A DNA stretch of 64,000 nt from Austropuccinia psidii (Eukaryota > Basidiomycota > Pucciniomycetes > Pucciniales > Sphaerophragmiaceae). The stretch spans positions 8,939,951-9,003,950 of the forward strand of contig JALGQZ010000004.1 of NCBI GenBank assembly GCA_023105745.1, in the 5' to 3' direction. The notes beneath the pieces are model-generated. The model saw only the letters and a program-made list of their open reading frames with translations. It ran no database searches and had not been told where the DNA came from. The position numbers and the translations under genes are program-made. Below are positions 59,801 to 64,000 of the stretch, piece after piece (position 1 is the stretch's first letter; each line of letters starts with the position of its first letter).

Positions 59801-62800
59801 TGGTAAACATTTTCAAAGCTCAATAGCTCAAAACTAGATGGTTGACCAATTTTCATATTAGAAAAAATATACTTAACATCTAATCTAGGTTTAAATAATT
59901 CAAAAGAGGAATATTTAAATATTCAATTTATTTTTTATAGCTCTTCATTTACATGAAAAGATTTTAACAAATATTATTTCTCCATTTCACATATGTACAA
60001 TAACTGAATTAATAAGCTAATACCTCTTATACCATCTTTTGAAATAAATCCTAATTGGAGAAAGGAAATTATTCATAAACCAATTATATCACATATAAAT
60101 CAAGTTTTTATGCAACAGCTACACTTAATTAAGATTTTTTATCTAACAAAAATTCTTATCAAAATCAAAACTATCTCTCTATTTTTTTCTCTGATAAGAG
60201 AAACAGGATTCATGAATCCAAAATAAATTCTTTCAAGTTTAATTCATAAATATTAAACAAATTTAAGACACTATGGAGGGCTTTTATTTAGTATATATCA
60301 CCAGTATCTTATACTATCAAAATATGACAAGGAGCTTTTTTCACTTAAAGAGATGAGTCATAATAATGGAAAGACAAAAAATAATAATGGAAAGACAAAA
60401 ATGTGGTCTTGATATTGTGATTGAAGGCTTGTCCTTAAATTACAAGACCAAATTTTGAATATAATCTTAAAATTTAAAATCTGAAATTACTGGATAATAG
60501 CATCTTCATTTACCATGAAGATCCATAATATATATATGTTTTTACATTTACATGAAGAAATTCTTTCGCAATAAGGAAAACTTTATATTTATAGCTTCAA
60601 GTATTTATTCAAGTGAAAAAGACTGAGAGTTCAGCTGAAAACCTTCATCTCCCATGTCATTAATTTTAAGGGAAAGGATTTTTCCCAAAAATTCTCAGAT
60701 ACCCTGAATAAGCATTTTATATCATATCATAATCCTGACGTGCACTTCTATTATTATTAAATAAATTTAATAAAAACTCTTTGTTATTTTTCAGACTATT
60801 TTACATCAATTACTTCCTTAGTTTTATATTCTTCCTTGAATTAAATTATATTTTTTGAACTCTATAAAGACTTTTATTTATTATTTTCACGCTAATCATT
60901 ATAAAATATGTGTTTAAGTTAATAGAATGAGCTCATAGCTCTCTGTATCCCAAAAGACACAGAATCGTACATCTATTTATGGGCTGTGAACTTTAATTTT
61001 ATAAAATTTATTATAATCATTAGTAAGTACTGTATGATGGGAAATAATGATATCTTACAGGAATTGGATGAAAAACTCAACACTTTCGGGACCATAAATA
61101 TCGCGTGAAAGCATTTTCAAACCAATGAAAATCCCAATTATGTATATATATACACACTTTAAAACAAAATAAATATTAAACGGCTATGAGAAAAGACTCC
61201 CAGTTTAACTATAATTGAATAATATTTTGGATTAAACAAAGTTTCATATATTTTTTATTCATGTTGAAAAACACGAATTAAAGTAGAAATTTCAAAAAAT
61301 TATTTCAAGGATTCTATGGAAACCTTATGGAAAAATTTCAAAAGACAGCTTGAAATAATATTCCTATCAATTCATAGCCATATTAAATTATATTTCTTGA
61401 ATCATATTAATAGCTTACAGAAATTGTATATCTCCTTATTCAGAATTATTCAGGATATTTATATAGATCTTTATAGAGCCTATATATTGATTTTTTAATG
61501 TATTCCTTTCAATTACTTTTGTACCATACCATTCATGTTTCTTTTGATGAAATTAATTTTCAATTTATTCAAAAGAGGAACTTTCTTCTTGATTTAATGA
61601 AAAGCTAAATTTTGGGTATATTGTTTGTGAAAACAATAATCATAGTTGAAACCCTTAAAACTCGGAACAACAGCTTTCAAAAGATATATTACCTTTATTA
61701 CACTAGAAGAAAAACTAAGTTCAACCAGTTTTATTACTTGAAGCTCCATCCAAAGAGTAATTGAAACAAGACCTTCATATTTTACTTCAGTTTTCCTGTA
61801 TAGTTTTACAACAATATTATCTCAAAATTCTCATTTCAAGGGATGAGTAAGAGGTTGAATTGTTTTTTCATCATTTTTCCAAGAAATCTCCCTTTCATGA
61901 AATATCAACTTATATGAATTTTGATTCAAAAAACCCATGAAATATGAAAAGAAAATTCTTTGAAAATATTTTCTCTTCAAAAATTAAAAGAGAAAAATAT
62001 AATAAATGAATCTAAGGCTCAAAGACTTATTAAAGAATTCAATCAAATAACATTTGTAACATTTATTGTTCATTTTATTGATTTTATCTGTATAATTATC
62101 ATTTTTCTCTGGATTTTGATTGTTTTGTAAGTTGTTTCTAAAAGATGCGTTAGAAGAACAAAAATCTCCTACAGTGGAATAATCACTTTTAATGATTCCA
62201 TTATTTTATTATTAAAATTTATTTTTATTTTTATTTTTTGAAAAAAGTTACATTACAAGGCTCTTCCAAGTCTTGTACCAAAAAATAGTTTTAAATCTTT
62301 GAGTTTCTTACATAATCAAGGTCTGTACAGCCTTTTACAAAAAGATATATGCATATTTGTAAAGTAAAGTGCCCTACAGAAAATCTAAAGACACTTTCTT
62401 TTGGGGGCACTCAATTTGATTTTGGTTTCTCATTGTTTTAATTGTTCTCAAACTTCCATAGTTGGCTCAAAAAACAAGATAGAATTTTGTGTATAATTTG
62501 TTTTCACTAGTTTTTACAAAATTTTAATAACAGTTATGTGTGATTTTTTTCAATTTTTTTTGGTTATAAGGCTTTAATAAATTAATAAAAAGATATTTCA
62601 AAAAATTACTAGTTTCATTTTCCATTTCACTGGTGCTCCATTTCCATTGACCACAGCCTGTATGTGATGAGTCAGAGACACAAGAACATTTTTTGAATTG
62701 TCAAATGGGTTTCCCTCCCACGCAGAATTTTCTTCTGCCTTTTATTCATCAATTTCCTTTGGATTTGATACATTAGTAACAATATACTCTATTTTGAACC

Positions 62801-63287
62801 ACATTATATAAATCGGCTTTAGGCTGGGTTACTTTGTGGGCCATTGGAGTTTGTGGATGTTGTTTGATTATTACTTTTTTTTCTTACTTGGGCCATATAT
62901 ATGGGAGTACAGTTTTCAATGAGCATAGCGGCTTTGTAACTCTTTCCCACACCATCATCAATAGGTTCATTGTAAAAATGTAAGAGGCTTGTTTTGTAAA
63001 AATTGGCAAGGAAATTGATTTCTGGAACCTTCCCAGGGGGTAAAAAGACAAATTATAAATGATTGGCCCCACAGAAAGAACCCCATAAAATAAATGGCCT
63101 TTGGCCTTATTGATTGTTAACAGTAATTGACTCCAGATTGTACTTATCCTAAGGTGTGCACCAGACTTGAGTCCTGGTTTATCATTTTCCAAACCAAAGG
63201 ATGTAATTTCAATCCAATTCACCCTGGACTATTTGAGGATGGTCCAATTGAGATGTTGCAATTAAAAGTTTAATTTTTGTTTCATTT
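56850..63287. other. AT-rich stretch, almost nothing recognised
   Basis: Apart from the ORF at 59425-59667 no credible coding frame was identified. The longest other frame (minus strand, 63222-62884, 112 codons from an ATG) has no recognised motif and lies next to an LTR, so it is not called. Short tandem words occur, for example gaaagacaaaa-aataatg twice at 60369-60402. Confidence 0.5.
59425..59667 (-). CDS. Candidate small secreted protein (80 aa)
   Basis: ATG 59667 to TAG 59427-59425. The N-terminus MQNLLSAVAIFFMVTGESYG has a hydrophobic core and small residues before a possible cleavage site, then KC. The remaining 60 residues contain two Cys and many aromatics (FWPTPVTWWNVIYKLP). A second frame over the 3' half also reads smoothly (CDLQIASINQSFNWLN). 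A frameshift or intron could therefore exist in the middle, and this may be a fragment of a longer gene. Rust fungi have many small secreted proteins, so the context fits, but there is no homology evidence and an 80-codon frame could be chance. Confidence 0.3.
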   Translation of the reverse strand: MQNLLSAVAIFFMVTGESYGKCNMRNKFWPTPVTWWNVIYKLPVLISLSTGLIAFNFWQEFPLLRSGRQHCDNSSPFITL

Positions 63288-64000
63288 TGTAACAGGGGAT
63301 CTTATGGAAACAAGAGTGGCCTGGCACTCAGGAATCAAGAACTCACCTGGAGTGCTCCAAAAGAATAAAGAAATGAAAGAATATATTTCTTTAAAGAAGA
63401 ATAAAAAGGTAAAGACAAGTATGCCAAAGATAAAAAGGAAGGAAGCCAATGGCCAGGATAATAGGAAGCTAAAATCCAAGCAGCCAACCAAACGAATCCT
63501 CAATTAACTGTTTCAACCTGCCAGAAATAACAATAGAATTAGTAAAGGATATGACCACCAATATCCACTGACAGGAAAAGAAGATAAAGGTGCAAATGAC
63601 TGACTTAAGATTATCAGTATTTACTTTAATAAGGTAAAAGAAAATAAGGATAAGAATAAATCCAATATATTAATTAACTGGGGAAAAACTCCTCAGGTGA
63701 TGAAAGGTGGCCAGTATATGTGACAAACTGAGAGGCTGATCCTGAAAGGTGAATCATCTGGCTGTATTGTCTGAATTGGGCCAATACAGCTCTGGCCATC
63801 TTGAAAATTGAACTGTGTGATTGAATTCCCACAGTGGAATATGAATTGGCCCAATTGGGCCCAGGACATACAGGTTGATTGATTGCTGCCTGTATGGATC
63901 AATTGAGTTGTCCAAGGAGTATTGAAGTACTTTCTGCCTTTAAAACTGATTGAATGATGAATAACCTCTGATAATGGCCCTTGGAGTAATCCTGAAAGAA
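63288..64000 (-). repeat. Partial LTR of the Gypsy-A family, inverted, runs off the window
   Basis: Read on the minus strand, the sequence ends CCCCTGTTACA at 63288. Going inwards it matches the Gypsy-A LTR: GAGTGCCAGGCCACTCTTG, TTTATTCTTTTG, GGCAGGTTGAAACAGTTA, TGGATATTGGTGGTCATATCC and CCAGTTAATTAATATATT-like blocks appear in the same order. Divergence is considerable, so it is another copy or subfamily. About half of a 1.4-kb LTR is visible. Whether it is solo or attached to an element to the right cannot be seen. Confidence 0.8.

Noticed and set aside
62884..63222. 112-codon minus-strand frame
   Set aside because: No motif, no neighbour evidence; long enough to be unusual but not enough to call a gene.
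63277..63507. 76-codon Lys-rich plus-strand frame
   Set aside because: Antisense of the inverted Gypsy-A-type LTR.
1..64000. Repeat-induced point mutation (RIP) as the cause of the stops
   Set aside because: Some stops fit C-to-T changes (chromodomain TGA for Trp), but the D-to-Y change, the TAA and TGA in Gypsy-B and the many indels do not. Young LTR pairs show only about 1% mixed changes.
1..64000. tRNA or rRNA genes
   Set aside because: No cloverleaf with A and B boxes and no rRNA-like segment was noticed by reading. A dedicated scan could still find a tRNA in the AT-rich spacers.

Overview
This is a eukaryotic, AT-rich, transposon-dominated window with no intact host gene that I can recognise. 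It has short GT-AG introns, Ty3/gypsy and Ty1/copia retrotransposons, and hAT, MULE and PIF/Harbinger DNA transposons. The Ty3 and Copia proteins and a TET-like 2OG oxygenase fragment look like those of rust fungi (Pucciniales). From memory, the Ty3 element at 9.5-19.3 kb closely resembles repeats of Austropuccinia psidii. That assignment is recognition without a database search.

Layout. 1-5934: the 3' part of a Ty3/gypsy chromovirus-type element (Gypsy-A; broken pol, long 3' tract, LTR). 5935-9548: AT-rich sequence without genes. 9549-19251: a complete Ty3 element (Gypsy-B) with two 1439-bp LTRs about 99% identical, a gag region open in two overlapping frames, and a pol stopped by two nonsense codons. 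20741-32965: a 12.2-kb hAT-bounded composite with a 12-bp terminal inverted repeat and a perfect 8-bp target duplication. It holds a broken BED-finger hAT transposase, a MULE whose spliced transposase gene ends in an OTU cysteine protease domain, two A/T-only repeat arrays, a broken TET/JBP-like 2OG-Fe(II) oxygenase gene and a Harbinger fragment. 33-40.6 kb: decayed sequence with a Harbinger remnant. 40644-49016: an old, heavily mutated Copia element (Copia-A). A young non-autonomous LTR element (42347-45268) sits inside it, with 638-bp LTRs and an intact 444-codon ORF on the strand opposite to its LTR promoter. 52011-56844: a nearly intact Copia element (Copia-B; 387-bp LTRs, perfect 5-bp target duplication). 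56.8-63.3 kb: AT-rich, with one candidate small secreted protein ORF. 63288-64000: part of an inverted LTR of the Gypsy-A family.

The pieces form a nested insertion history more than a pathway. Every transposon coding region carries at least one break, except the antisense ORF of the small LTR element and the overlapping gag-frame ORF of Gypsy-B. The observations most worth following are the hAT composite with its oxygenase and MULE-OTU genes, the antisense ORF, and the dual-frame gag region.
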